Part shown: positions 1 through 6,313 of the stretch, one piece after another
Layout: each line of letters starts with the position of its first letter
Numbering within the stretch: position 1 is the first letter of the stretch
Origin: Halococcaceae archaeon
Lineage (GTDB): Archaea > Halobacteriota > Halobacteria > Halobacteriales > Halalkalicoccaceae
Direction of reading: 5' to 3'
Assembly: GCA_007128515.1 (NCBI GenBank)
Contig: SKXI01000201.1
Coordinates: 1-8,405, forward strand
DNA length: 8,405 bases
The notes under the pieces: generated by a model
Databases searched by the model: none
What the model was told of the DNA's origin: nothing
The model's input: only the letters and a program-made list of their open reading frames with translations
Program-made: the position numbers and the translations under genes

Positions 1-166
1 CCGTCCGTATCGGTTTCGCGATCGAATCGACCCATCCGGGGTCCACGGTCGGGTTCTCGAGCCCCGCTGGAATCCGAGAGAGGACGGTCGTGAGTACTGT
101 TCACACCGCTCCCGTGAACGTCACAATGGAAAGGTTGACGCCGCTCGATGGCGGTATATAGGGTGG

Positions 167-568
167 ATGACGCGTGTCGTGGTCCCGGTCAGGTACCCGC
201 TCTCGGAGCACTCGGAGCGAACGCTCTCGAAGGCGATATCGGTCGCCGACGACCGGGACGCGGAGCTGACGGTGTTGCACGTGAACCTCTATCAGAACGG
301 CGGCGAGATCAGCCGCTCGGACCTGAAGCGGGCGGTCGAAGCCGAGTTCGGCCGCGTCGAACGCGCCCGGTACGTCGTCCGCTCGGGCTTTCTCGTCGAG
401 GAGACGATCCTCGACGAGGTCGCGGGCGAGAAGGCGGACATCGTCGTCGTGGGCCACAAGCAGGCTGGCCGCTGGCGTCGGGCGATCCGTCGGCTGACGA
501 AGAACCCCGACATCGAGGGGTTTCTCAAGGAGCGCCTCGACTGTACGGTGATCACGGTCGGACTGTAG
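167..568 (+). CDS. Small universal stress protein (UspA-fold), ATP motif degenerate
   Basis: A 133-residue protein with the Usp alpha/beta layout: a first strand and Pro (VVVPV, residues 4-8), a second strand ending LTVLHVN (34-40), the strand ADIVVVGH (90-97), and a last strand TVITVGL at the C-terminus. This length is normal for single-domain Usp proteins, which are cytoplasmic stress-related proteins, often dimeric. The ATP-type signature G-x2-G-x9-G-S/T is not present: after G96 comes HKQAGR, then a basic stretch (residues 102-112) and no Gly-Ser. The usual Asp after the first strand is Arg9. I infer a non-ATP-binding member. The ATG at 167 gives a natural first strand. The same frame is open to the left edge, but the upstream residues do not look like protein. 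A TATATA at 155-160 is too close to serve a start at 167. The gene converges on the MscS gene with about 25 bases between the stop codons. Family confidence is good; cellular role is unknown. Confidence 0.85.
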   Translation: MTRVVVPVRYPLSEHSERTLSKAISVADDRDAELTVLHVNLYQNGGEISRSDLKRAVEAEFGRVERARYVVRSGFLVEETILDEVAGEKADIVVVGHKQAGRWRRAIRRLTKNPDIEGFLKERLDCTVITVGL

Positions 569-593
569 CCCGCTCCCCGAGTGACCCGCTCGA

Positions 594-1559
594 TCAGGCG
601 GCCCGGTCGTCGCCCACGGGCGAGATCCCCAGGTCGGCCGCCCGTTCCTCCTCGACGCTGACCCGCGCCTGGCCGCTGGTCTCGTCGAAGACGACGTGCT
701 GGTGGGGGTACGGGAACTCCACGTCGATCTCCTCCTCGGCGAACGCGTCCCAGATCTTCTGGTTGATCCGCGAGCGGATCCCCGGCATGTAGTACGGGGT
801 CTCCACCCAGTACCGCATCCGCAAGTGGACGCCGTGATCGCCGTACTCCTGGACGTAGCAGACCGGCGCGGCCGGGTAGCGTGCGTTACCGATACGGATC
901 GGCGGACCGCCGGAGACGACGTCACCGATCGACCGAGCGGAGCGGATCATCACCGTTCGCGCACGGGCGACGTCACCCTCGTAGTTCACGACGAGATCGA
1001 AGGTGACGCGGGTTCGCTGGTCCTCGGCGGAGAAGTTGATCACGTCTCGTTCCCGGATCGTGGAGTTCGGGATCACGAGGAACGTGTTGTCCATCGTGAA
1101 CACCTTCGTGTACCGGATCGTGATGTCCTCGACGAAGCCGCGCTGGCCGGTGTCCGCGATCTCGACCATGTCGCCGATCTCGTAGGGCCGGTCCGCGAGG
1201 ACGAACAGCCCGTTGATCACGTTGCTCACGATCGGCGCGAGGATGATACCGATCACCGCGGAGATCACCGTGACGGAGAGGACGATGTCCCGGGGATCGA
1301 CGCCGATGTTCGCGACCGGGATCGCGACCGCGAGGAAGACCAGCACGACCGTCAGTCGGATCAGCCAGAGGACGGTCCGGGTGACGCTCTCGCGGCGAAA
1401 CCGCTGGGCGACCGGCCGGCCGAGCAGCCGGACGACGAGCTTCGCGACCGACCAGCCGATCGCGAGCACGATCAGCGCGAGCAAGACGTTACCGACGTTC
1501 GTCTGCTCGAAGAGGAACTCCCAGATCGTAGCGAGCGCGGGCACCGCCTCGGCCGACAT
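594..1559 (-). CDS. mscS: Small-conductance mechanosensitive channel, MscS family
   Basis: A 321-residue membrane channel expected to open under membrane tension and release solutes during osmotic downshock. Three hydrophobic segments are visible: about residues 24-46, 62-85 and 91-121. The third is the pore-lining helix and runs into the family signature: RPYEIGDMVEI (124-134), G141-x-VEDI, the TRYT-like IRYTKV, TMDN and VIPNS (162-166), which form the beta domain. A soluble alpha/beta domain follows and ends with EIDVEFPYPHQ, typical of MscS C-termini. Length is close to that of simple MscS proteins, with no added N-terminal domains. The ATG start lies about 26 bases downstream of a weak TATA-like CTATCG on the minus strand (1582-1587), and GAGG lies about ten bases upstream of the start. 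The gene is divergent from the PAC2 gene and convergent with the Usp gene. The family assignment is firm; conductance and ion preference cannot be read from sequence. Confidence 0.95.
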   Translation of the reverse strand: MSAEAVPALATIWEFLFEQTNVGNVLLALIVLAIGWSVAKLVVRLLGRPVAQRFRRESVTRTVLWLIRLTVVLVFLAVAIPVANIGVDPRDIVLSVTVISAVIGIILAPIVSNVINGLFVLADRPYEIGDMVEIADTGQRGFVEDITIRYTKVFTMDNTFLVIPNSTIRERDVINFSAEDQRTRVTFDLVVNYEGDVARARTVMIRSARSIGDVVSGGPPIRIGNARYPAAPVCYVQEYGDHGVHLRMRYWVETPYYMPGIRSRINQKIWDAFAEEEIDVEFPYPHQHVVFDETSGQARVSVEEERAADLGISPVGDDRAA

Positions 1560-1581
1560 GGCAGTTCCTCTTCGCGTGGCC

Positions 1582-1587
1582 CGATAG
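1582..1587 (-). promoter_or_regulatory. Weak TATA-like box for the MscS gene
   Basis: On the minus strand the sequence reads CCTATCGG, centred about 26 bases before the ATG. That spacing fits a leaderless or near-leaderless archaeal transcript. The box is a poor match to a TATA consensus and there is no experimental support. Confidence 0.35.
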
Positions 1588-1643
1588 GTGTGCCGATCCC
1601 CGGACCGCCACGGTGTCCCCCCGACCGTCGCGCGTGGTCAACC

Positions 1644-1649
1644 GATAAG
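1644..1649 (+). promoter_or_regulatory. TATA-like box for the PAC2 gene
   Basis: GATAAG in an otherwise GC-rich divergent spacer is centred about 26 bases before the ATG at 1673, the spacing expected for a leaderless haloarchaeal transcript. A purine-rich GGAGG (1665-1669) lies only three bases before the same ATG. It would be too close for normal Shine-Dalgarno use, so leaderless initiation is the better guess. Confidence 0.45.
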
Positions 1650-1672
1650 CCAGCGGCCGTCGAAGGAGGACT

Positions 1673-2410
1673 ATGGCCGAGAGACGCGACCCCGAGTTCA
1701 GCATCACACACGACTACGAACCGGCGGAGACGCTCGTCGTGGGCCTCTCGGGCGTCGGCCTCGCGGGGCTCACCGCGGTCGACTACCTCGTCGATCACCT
1801 CGGCATGACGGAGACGGGCTCGCTCAGCGCCGAGGGGCTGCCCGCGATCACCCCGTTCACCGCGGGGACGCCCAGACACCACACCCGGATCTACTCGCAC
1901 GACGAGGTCCCGGTCGACGTGCTCGTCGGCGAGCTGTTCGTCCCGGTCTGGGCGGGGGAGGCGTTCGCCCGGTCGATCCTCGAGTGGACCGAGACTCACG
2001 GAACGAAGGAGGTCGTCCTGCTGATGGGGATCCCGCTGGCCCACGGCCCCGACGACCACAAGACGTTCTACGTCGCGACCGAGGACTACCAGGAACGCCG
2101 CCTGTTCGGGGCAGAGGTCCCCGCGATGGGGACGGGCTTTCTCGACGGGGTGAACGCGAGCCTCGTCGGCCAGGGGATGGACTCCGACCTGGGCGTCTGC
2201 GTCCTCGTTACGCCCGTCCACGCACGGACGCCGGACGCCGAGGCCGCCGTCAGGCTGGTGAGCACGCTCGAGTCGATCTACGGGATCGACGTCGACGTCG
2301 CCCCGCTCGAGGAGTTCGCGGGCGAGATCCAGCAGCACTACGCCCAGCTCTCCGAACGCCTCCAGCAGGCCGCGGTGAGCGACGTGCCCGAGGACCGGAT
2401 GTACATGTAA
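1673..2410 (+). CDS. PAC2-family protein (proteasome assembly chaperone-like) with C-terminal HbYX motif
   Basis: A 245-residue soluble protein of the PAC2 family, related to the eukaryotic 20S assembly chaperone PAC2 and the archaeal PbaA/PbaB proteins. Visible landmarks are the Gly-rich loop LVVGLSGVGLAG (residues 21-32), the strand VLVGELFVPVWAG, KEVVLLMGIPLAHGP, and FLDGVNASLVG followed by a hydrophobic strand (VCVLVTPVH), as in this family. The last third is a long amphipathic helix (about 212-234). The chain ends Met-Tyr-Met, which fits the hydrophobic-Tyr-any motif that docks activators and chaperones into 20S alpha-ring pockets. Such a tail is known from PbaB and from archaeal PAN ATPases. 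I infer a proteasome-related role; haloarchaeal PAC2 proteins are mostly uncharacterised. It has its own promoter-like box, is divergent from mscS, and is followed by a gene-poor spacer. Confidence 0.9.
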   Translation: MAERRDPEFSITHDYEPAETLVVGLSGVGLAGLTAVDYLVDHLGMTETGSLSAEGLPAITPFTAGTPRHHTRIYSHDEVPVDVLVGELFVPVWAGEAFARSILEWTETHGTKEVVLLMGIPLAHGPDDHKTFYVATEDYQERRLFGAEVPAMGTGFLDGVNASLVGQGMDSDLGVCVLVTPVHARTPDAEAAVRLVSTLESIYGIDVDVAPLEEFAGEIQQHYAQLSERLQQAAVSDVPEDRMYM

Positions 2411-2557
2411 TGCGTCCCTCACACTACAGGATGTAATCCGGAGAGGTCGTCACGGTCCCGGGTCGCGAGAGCGCTCGTACGGTTGCGGTCGACACCATGT
2501 CCTTCCGCCCGGCCGGTTTGTGATGTATGACTCTCGACTTACGTAGTACGAAATAGC

Positions 2558-2565
2558 TTAGTATT
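2558..2565 (+). promoter_or_regulatory. TATA-like box of the antitoxin-toxin operon
   Basis: TTAGTATT lies in the AT-rich part of the spacer and is centred about 27 bases before the GTG at 2589. This supports a leaderless mRNA starting at the GTG codon rather than at the in-frame ATG at 2601. It overlaps the left arm of the inverted repeat at 2559-2585. Confidence 0.6.
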
Positions 2566-2585
2566 ACGAAGTCGTATCAATACTA
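2559..2585. promoter_or_regulatory. Interrupted inverted repeat, candidate autoregulatory operator
   Basis: Outer arms TAGTAT (2559-2564) and ATACTA (2580-2585) are exact reverse complements. Inside them lies a second pair, TACGA (2565-2569) and TCGTA (2572-2576), separated by AG. Three extra bases (TCA) on the right side put the two pairs slightly out of register. A related direct copy, TAGTACGAA, lies upstream at 2544-2552. The element spans the TATA-like box to just before the start codon. Antitoxins with AbrB-type folds commonly bind such sites to repress their own operon, so repression by the VapB-like protein, alone or with toxin, is the likely role. Confidence 0.6.
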
Positions 2586-2588
2586 CCT

Positions 2589-2879
2589 GTGAGCGAAAGT
2601 ATGGACGACGGGGAGATAATCCGCGTCTCGAAGAAGGGCCAGGCCACCATCCCGAAGGAGCTCCGAGAGCGGTTCGGAATCGCCACACCTGGGCGCGTAT
2701 TCATCCATGAAGAAGACGAGAGGATCGTCGTCGAACCGCTCCCCTCGGTGGAGGAGGTCCGGGGAATCCACGCTGGACGGTACGAGCGAGGCGAGGTCTT
2801 AGAGCGACTCCGAGAGATGAAAGAGGAGGACAGAGAACTCGAACGAGAGAAAGAGAGAGGATCCGGTTCGCGTCGATGA
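2589..2879 (+). CDS. vapB: AbrB/SpoVT-type antitoxin (VapB-like)
   Basis: A 96-residue protein with an N-terminal swapped-hairpin AbrB domain at about residues 9-50. The core RVSKKGQATIPKELRERFGI (12-31) is the classic signature, followed by GRVFIHEEDERIVVEPL. The rest (about 53-96) is a highly charged helix rich in Glu, Arg and Lys, with a basic end, and probably wraps the toxin. By family knowledge the N-terminal dimer binds operator DNA and the tail neutralises the PIN nuclease. GTG at 2589 is chosen because it lies about 27 bases from the TATA-like box; ATG at 2601 would remove only four residues. The stop codon overlaps the toxin start in ATGA, so the two genes are translationally coupled. 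The tail uses AGA and AAA codons that are scarce in neighbouring genes, suggesting acquisition. The family call is firm; the vapB name rests on the partner. Confidence 0.9.
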   Translation: MSESMDDGEIIRVSKKGQATIPKELRERFGIATPGRVFIHEEDERIVVEPLPSVEEVRGIHAGRYERGEVLERLREMKEEDRELEREKERGSGSRR

Positions 2880-3346
2880 CGTACGTCTTCGACACCGAAC
2901 CGCTCGTCGCGTACCTCTACGACGAACCCGGTGCAGCGACCGTAGGAGAGCGCTTACGCGCGGTCGAAGCGGAAGAGGCATCCGGCGTCATCGCACACGC
3001 GACTGCTGTCGAGGTCGTTTATAAGATCGCGCGGCTCGAAACGGGCGAACCGAATCGACGCGTACCGTCGGAGGCCGAACTCGATGTCGGCGAGCGGGAC
3101 CTCCGAATGCTCCGCGGCTTCGGTTTGCGCGTCGAAACCCCCTCGACCGGTGCGGTCGCACGCATCAAGGCAACCGGTGGAATCTCGCTCGGCGATGCGT
3201 ACGCCGTAGCACTCGCGTTCGAACGGGAGGCGACGCTCGTCGTCGGTTCGGACCCCGAATTCGACGACCTCCCCGTAGCTGTGAAACTCGACCGAGTCCG
3301 CGAGGACCCTGCGGAATCGGGGCGATGGAACCGGCAGGGGTCGTGA
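2876..3346 (+). CDS. vapC: PIN-domain toxin ribonuclease (VapC-like)
   Basis: A 156-residue PIN-domain protein, slightly longer than the usual 125-145. The four acidic positions that hold the metal are present in order: Asp6 (YVFDTEPL), Glu46 (AVEVVYK), Asp107 (SLGDAYAVALA) and Asp126 (VGSDPEF). The active site looks intact, so a metal-dependent endoribonuclease is expected. VapC toxins cut tRNA or rRNA to slow growth; the target here cannot be told. The last 15 or so residues, rich in charged and small residues, run beyond the normal PIN fold and may be a neutral extension. It starts inside the antitoxin stop codon (ATGA overlap), so it should be made only with the antitoxin message. No gene can be recognised for about 680 bases downstream. 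Confidence 0.9.
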   Translation: MTYVFDTEPLVAYLYDEPGAATVGERLRAVEAEEASGVIAHATAVEVVYKIARLETGEPNRRVPSEAELDVGERDLRMLRGFGLRVETPSTGAVARIKATGGISLGDAYAVALAFEREATLVVGSDPEFDDLPVAVKLDRVREDPAESGRWNRQGS

Positions 3347-3369
3347 TACTGCCGGTCGAAACGGTCCGA

Positions 3370-3401
3370 GGACCTCCGACGTTCCGGAGTGCGAGAGGTC
3401 C
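3370..3401. repeat. Inverted repeat just after the toxin gene
   Basis: GGACCTC (3370-3376) pairs exactly with GAGGTCC (3395-3401), with an 18-base loop holding a further CTCCG/CGGAG pairing (3374-3378 and 3385-3389) that competes with it. A third option is GGTCC/GGACC at 3363-3374. It begins 24 bases after the toxin stop. No T-run follows, so a terminator call is weak; a 3' mRNA structure is possible. Confidence 0.4.
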
Positions 3402-3638
3402 GAACGACTCACACTCGACGGTACGAGAGGGTAGTCGCGCCCCTCACAACGGCTCTTTCTCTCACCGCTCGGGGTGCATCGTAAACTCCAGCGATACTCA
3501 CCTGCCGGGTTGATATCGGCGGTGAGCCATACGTTCCGGACACTCCACCTCCGCCGGCGGTATCCGCTCGCGCGAGCCGTGTGGAGACGGCGAACCCGCC
3601 CGGTCGTCGGCCACGACCGCTCGGGGAGACTTCGTCGT

Positions 3639-3661
3639 CGGGATCGGTCGCCCCGATCCCG
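3639..3661. repeat. Perfect 9-bp hairpin with 5-base loop
   Basis: CGGGATCGG (3639-3647) and CCGATCCCG (3653-3661) are exact reverse complements around TCGCC. It is the strongest hairpin seen in the gene-poor stretch and has no following T-run. It may be a structured RNA element, a protein-binding site, or chance in GC-rich DNA. Confidence 0.45.
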
Positions 3662-3949
3662 CGAACCTCGTCGTGAACGAGCCCTCCGCCCCACTCGATA
3701 CGTGGTCGGCGACGTGGGCCGGGGCTTTCGGTCCACCGAACCGATCAGAGGGTGCTCTCGCCGGTTTCGGACTCGATGAACGAGGCGAGCGGCACAGCCC
3801 GCGAGGGTGAGCGGAACGAGGTCGACGGGGAGTTCGTCTGACGGGACAGTACCCGCTCGAGGAGGGTTCAGTCGTACACCATTCCGACACGGATGACCGC
3901 TCGCTTCGTTCGGTCTACGGTATTCGATCGTGAGAATCGAGGAGAGCGA

Positions 3950-3964
3950 GGTCCTGGAAGGACC
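3950..3964. repeat. Short palindrome upstream of the first TrmB-family gene
   Basis: GGTCCT and AGGACC are exact reverse complements separated by three bases (GGA). It lies about 40 bases upstream of the TATA-like box at 4001, a place where an activator could bind. A second short inverted pair, TCGAT/ATCGA, lies just before it at 3924-3940. No factor can be named. Confidence 0.35.
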
Positions 3965-4000
3965 GAGTTCCGAAACCACGTGCTACTCGGAAGTCGATAC

Positions 4001-4008
4001 ATAGTTTA
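4001..4008 (+). promoter_or_regulatory. TATA-like box of the first TrmB-family regulator
   Basis: ATAGTTTA is centred about 26 bases before the ATG at 4031, fitting a leaderless transcript. The bases between the box and the ATG are purine-rich, but no properly spaced Shine-Dalgarno sequence is evident. Confidence 0.6.
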
Positions 4009-4030
4009 GCGAAGAGGCGGAGAGGTCTGT

Positions 4031-5083
4031 ATGGTCGACGACGATCTCCGCCTGACGATGGAACGGGTGGGCGATCGGTTCAACCTCGGCGAGTACGAGA
4101 TCGACGCCTACCTCACGGTGCTCGAACACGGCCAGCTCACCGCGAGCGAGATCGCCGACCGGACCGACATCCCACAGCCCCGGGTCTACGACACCGTCCG
4201 AAGCCTCTCAGATCGGGGACTGGTCGAACTCCGGGAATCGCGACCGATGCAGATCATCGCGATCGACCCCGAGGAGGCCTTCTCGAACGTCCAGCAGTCG
4301 TTCGACGAGATGCTCTCCGAACTCGAAGCCCGCTACACCGCCCCCGCCCGCGCGACCGAGGCCGTCTCGCTCGTGAAATCCCGGTCGACGATCCTCAGAC
4401 ACCTCGTGGAGGTGATCGAGGCCGCCGAGTACGAACTCGCGCTCTCGCTGACCCCCGATCTGCTGGAGCGGTTCGAGGAGGAGCTTCGGGGAGCGATCAA
4501 ACGCGGCGTGAGCGTCGAACTGCTGCTGACGCCCGCATCGGAGGTGCCCTCCGCCGAGGAGTTCGACTACAGCACCGTCGCGACGATCACCAAGGCGCGT
4601 CGGGGGATCACCACGCCGATCATCGCCGTCGCCGACGGCGTCTACTCGGTCTACGCCACCCAGGACGCGCTGCGCGACGACCAGGACCGCTACGGCGTGA
4701 TCTTCAACAGGTCCGCGCTCGGCTTCCTCGTCTCCGGCTTCTACGGGACCGTCCTCTGGACAACCGCCGAGACGATCGCGTCGGACGGCGAGGGCCGTCC
4801 CTTCCCCCGCCGCTACGCCTCGATCCGTCGCTGCGTGAAGGACGTCACCGACCTCGGTGGCGAGTTCTACGCGACCGTCGAGGGCCGGGACGTCGTCACC
4901 GGCGAGCCCCGCGTCGCGCGCGGGCAGATAACGAACACCTCCTTCGAACCGACCGAGGAGATCGCCTCGCTCATCGTCGAGACCGACCATGGGACGGTCG
5001 ACGTCGGGGGTCGCGTCGCCGCCCTGGAGGACATCGAGGCGCACGAGATCGTGATCGACCGCGATTCGCCACCGGAGCTGTAG
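4031..5083 (+). CDS. TrmB-family transcriptional regulator with sugar-sensor domain
   Basis: A 350-residue regulator of full TrmB length. The N-terminal winged helix-turn-helix (about residues 18-70) has the family pattern: [16 protein letters not shown], then [20 protein letters not shown] as turn and recognition helix, and RGLVEL leading into the wing. A helical linker follows (about 80-110), then the TrmB C-terminal sensor domain from about 115 to the end, with the landmarks Tyr221-Gly-Val and Leu-Trp243 and a beta-rich tail ending in TVDVGG. Family members bind sugars such as maltose, trehalose or glucose through this domain and switch sugar transport and metabolic genes. The ligand here is not readable. 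It has its own promoter-like box, and the next gene is an aldo/keto reductase 39 bases downstream, a likely though unproven target. It is a distant paralogue of the regulator at 6314 and is not obviously the global TrmB itself. Confidence 0.9.
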   Translation: MVDDDLRLTMERVGDRFNLGEYEIDAYLTVLEHGQLTASEIADRTDIPQPRVYDTVRSLSDRGLVELRESRPMQIIAIDPEEAFSNVQQSFDEMLSELEARYTAPARATEAVSLVKSRSTILRHLVEVIEAAEYELALSLTPDLLERFEEELRGAIKRGVSVELLLTPASEVPSAEEFDYSTVATITKARRGITTPIIAVADGVYSVYATQDALRDDQDRYGVIFNRSALGFLVSGFYGTVLWTTAETIASDGEGRPFPRRYASIRRCVKDVTDLGGEFYATVEGRDVVTGEPRVARGQITNTSFEPTEEIASLIVETDHGTVDVGGRVAALEDIEAHEIVIDRDSPPEL

Positions 5084-5091
5084 GGCAACCC

Positions 5092-5096
5092 TTTTT
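5092..5096 (+). promoter_or_regulatory. T-rich promoter box before the aldo/keto reductase
   Basis: Five T residues in GC-rich surroundings (CCCTTTTTCG) lie about 29 bases before the ATG at 5123, as in many leaderless haloarchaeal genes. They start nine bases after the regulator stop and could equally act as a T-rich archaeal terminator for that gene. Separate transcription of the reductase is therefore possible, and read-through is not excluded. Confidence 0.45.
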
Positions 5097-5122
5097 CGCG
5101 CGAACGCTGTCGGTACGGTCGA

Positions 5123-6112
5123 ATGAGCGACATGGAGTACACGAAGCTGGGCGAGACCGGCCTCGACGTCTCCCGGCTCTGTCTCGGCTGTATGAACTTC
5201 GGGAGCGACGCGGAGTGGATGATGGACGACGAGGAGGCGAGCGTCGACCTGATTCGGGAGGCGATCGACTCGGGGGTGAACTTCCTCGACACCGCGGACG
5301 TCTACTCGCACGGGGAGAGCGAGGAGATCGTCGGCCGGGCGATCGAGGACTACGACCGCTCGGAACTCGTCGTCGCGACGAAGGTGTTCGGCCGGATGCA
5401 CGAGGGACCGAACGGACAGGGCCTCTCGCGAAAGCGCATCGTCGAGGGCTGTCGGGAGAGCCTCGACCGCCTCGGGCTCGACTACGTCGACCTCTACCAG
5501 ATCCACCGCTTCGACCACGAGACGCCGATCGAGGAGACGCTCGACGCGCTCGACACGCTCGTCGACGAGGGCCTCGTCCGATATATCGGCGCGAGCACGA
5601 TGGCCGCCTGGCGCTTCGGGAAGACCCTCTACGAGGCCGATCTGAACGGCTATCGCCGGTTCGTCTCGATGCAGCCGGAGTACAACCTCGTCGACCGCCA
5701 CGAGGAGGAGAACGTCCTCCCGCTCTGTGCGGAGGAGGGGATCGGCGTGATCCCGTGGTCGCCGCTCGCGGGCGGTTTCCTCACCGGGAAGTACGACCGC
5801 GAGGCCGAACCGGAAGGCGACGTCCGCGCGGCGGGCGACGACCACACCCGTGCGCGGTTCACCGACGAGAACTGGGCGGTACTGGAGGAGGTCGAGCGAC
5901 TCGCCGAGGAGAAGGGGACGACGCCCGTGGGGATCAGCCTCGCGTGGCTGCTCTCGAAGGAGGTCGTCGACGCGCCGATCATCGGGCCTCGCTCGCCCGA
6001 ACAACTGGAGGGGAACCTCGAGGCGCTGTCGGTCTCGCTCACCGAGAGGGAGGTCGAGCGGCTCGAAACGCCGAAGGACCCGGTCTGGTCGCGGGCGATC
6101 GGTGACGTCTGA
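5123..6112 (+). CDS. Aldo/keto reductase, NADP(H)-dependent type
   Basis: A 329-residue TIM-barrel oxidoreductase. The family start YTKLGETGLDVSRLCLG is followed by NFLDTADVYSHGESEE (53-68), ELVVATKV, and LDYVDLYQIHR. The catalytic tetrad is complete: Asp56, Tyr61, Lys87 and His128. The C-terminal cofactor-side motifs WSPLAGGFLTGKY and APIIGPRSPEQLEGNLEAL are present. Length and motifs fit the bacterial/archaeal IolS/YhdN-like group that reduces aldehydes and sugar-derived carbonyls with NADPH; the true substrate is unknown. The first ATG (5123) is used; a second at 5132 is also possible. It lies 39 bases after a TrmB-family gene in the same direction, so carbohydrate or aldehyde metabolism under that regulator is a reasonable inference. 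Nothing is truncated. Confidence 0.95.
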   Translation: MSDMEYTKLGETGLDVSRLCLGCMNFGSDAEWMMDDEEASVDLIREAIDSGVNFLDTADVYSHGESEEIVGRAIEDYDRSELVVATKVFGRMHEGPNGQGLSRKRIVEGCRESLDRLGLDYVDLYQIHRFDHETPIEETLDALDTLVDEGLVRYIGASTMAAWRFGKTLYEADLNGYRRFVSMQPEYNLVDRHEEENVLPLCAEEGIGVIPWSPLAGGFLTGKYDREAEPEGDVRAAGDDHTRARFTDENWAVLEEVERLAEEKGTTPVGISLAWLLSKEVVDAPIIGPRSPEQLEGNLEALSVSLTEREVERLETPKDPVWSRAIGDV

Positions 6113-6282
6113 GAGGGATCATCGTGCCCACCCGGATCTCTCGGACGAGCACGTCACCGGAGTCGTTCGACTCGCGATCGAGGAAGTATAACGGACTGCC
6201 GTAGCCGTGAACCGCTGGGACCGAGGGACGGCCACCGGTCTGGGCGGTACGACTCACGGTAGTCCGGACGAGAGGAGTAACG

Positions 6283-6288
6283 TTTTAT
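6283..6288 (+). promoter_or_regulatory. TATA-like box of the second TrmB regulator
   Basis: TTTTAT is centred about 28 bases before the GTG at 6314, supporting a leaderless transcript beginning at that GTG. A GAGTA half-site resembling half of the reported Halobacterium TrmB motif lies just upstream (6275-6279), but its TACT partner is absent. Confidence 0.6.
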
Positions 6289-6313
6289 CACGTCCGGGCG
6301 AGCAGAACTGGGG

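Larger units (their letters stand above)
3347..4000. other. Gene-poor stretch with no supported coding sequence, several hairpins
   Basis: About 650 bases between the toxin stop and the next promoter. Open frames exist on both strands, but their products are Arg-, Ser- and Pro-rich and basic, unlike haloarchaeal proteins, and have no recognisable motif. One plus-strand frame around 3620-3805 gives more protein-like residues (GDFVVGIGRPDPANLVV, then DTWSATWAGAFGPP) but lacks a start codon and stops soon, so it may be the remains of a gene. The stretch holds inverted repeats at 3370-3401, 3551-3560, 3639-3661 and 3950-3964. No tRNA, rRNA or transposon end was seen. I read it as decayed sequence or a structured untranslated region. 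Confidence 0.5.

Noticed and set aside
91..98. GAGTACT as a TrmB binding site upstream of the Usp gene
   Set aside because: The two halves abut rather than being separated by seven or eight bases, and no full motif occurs there.
1..166. Possible edge gene: a plus-strand frame ending in TAG at 159-161, or a divergent minus-strand frame reading IPAGLENPTVDPGWVDSIAK
   Set aside because: The two frames contradict each other, third positions are less GC-rich than in the real genes, and the minus-strand frame has no start codon except a GTG at 44-46 without a promoter-like box.
696..1808. Plus-strand open frame opposite mscS running into the PAC2 gene
   Set aside because: The product is a low-complexity Asp/Arg-rich mirror of the MscS gene, with no motif.
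2954..3979. Long minus-strand open frame (341 codons) across the toxin and the gene-poor stretch
   Set aside because: The product is extremely rich in Arg, Ser and Pro, basic, lacks any motif, and overlaps the well-supported toxin gene.
5092..5096. T-run as a definite intrinsic terminator of the first TrmB gene
   Set aside because: Only five T residues, and the spacing to the next ATG fits a promoter box at least as well; kept as a promoter with low confidence.
4208..6004. Very long minus-strand open frame (598 codons) opposite the first TrmB gene and the reductase
   Set aside because: It is a mirror of two convincing genes, as commonly arises in GC-rich DNA with strong codon bias; it spans two unrelated genes and shows no domain.
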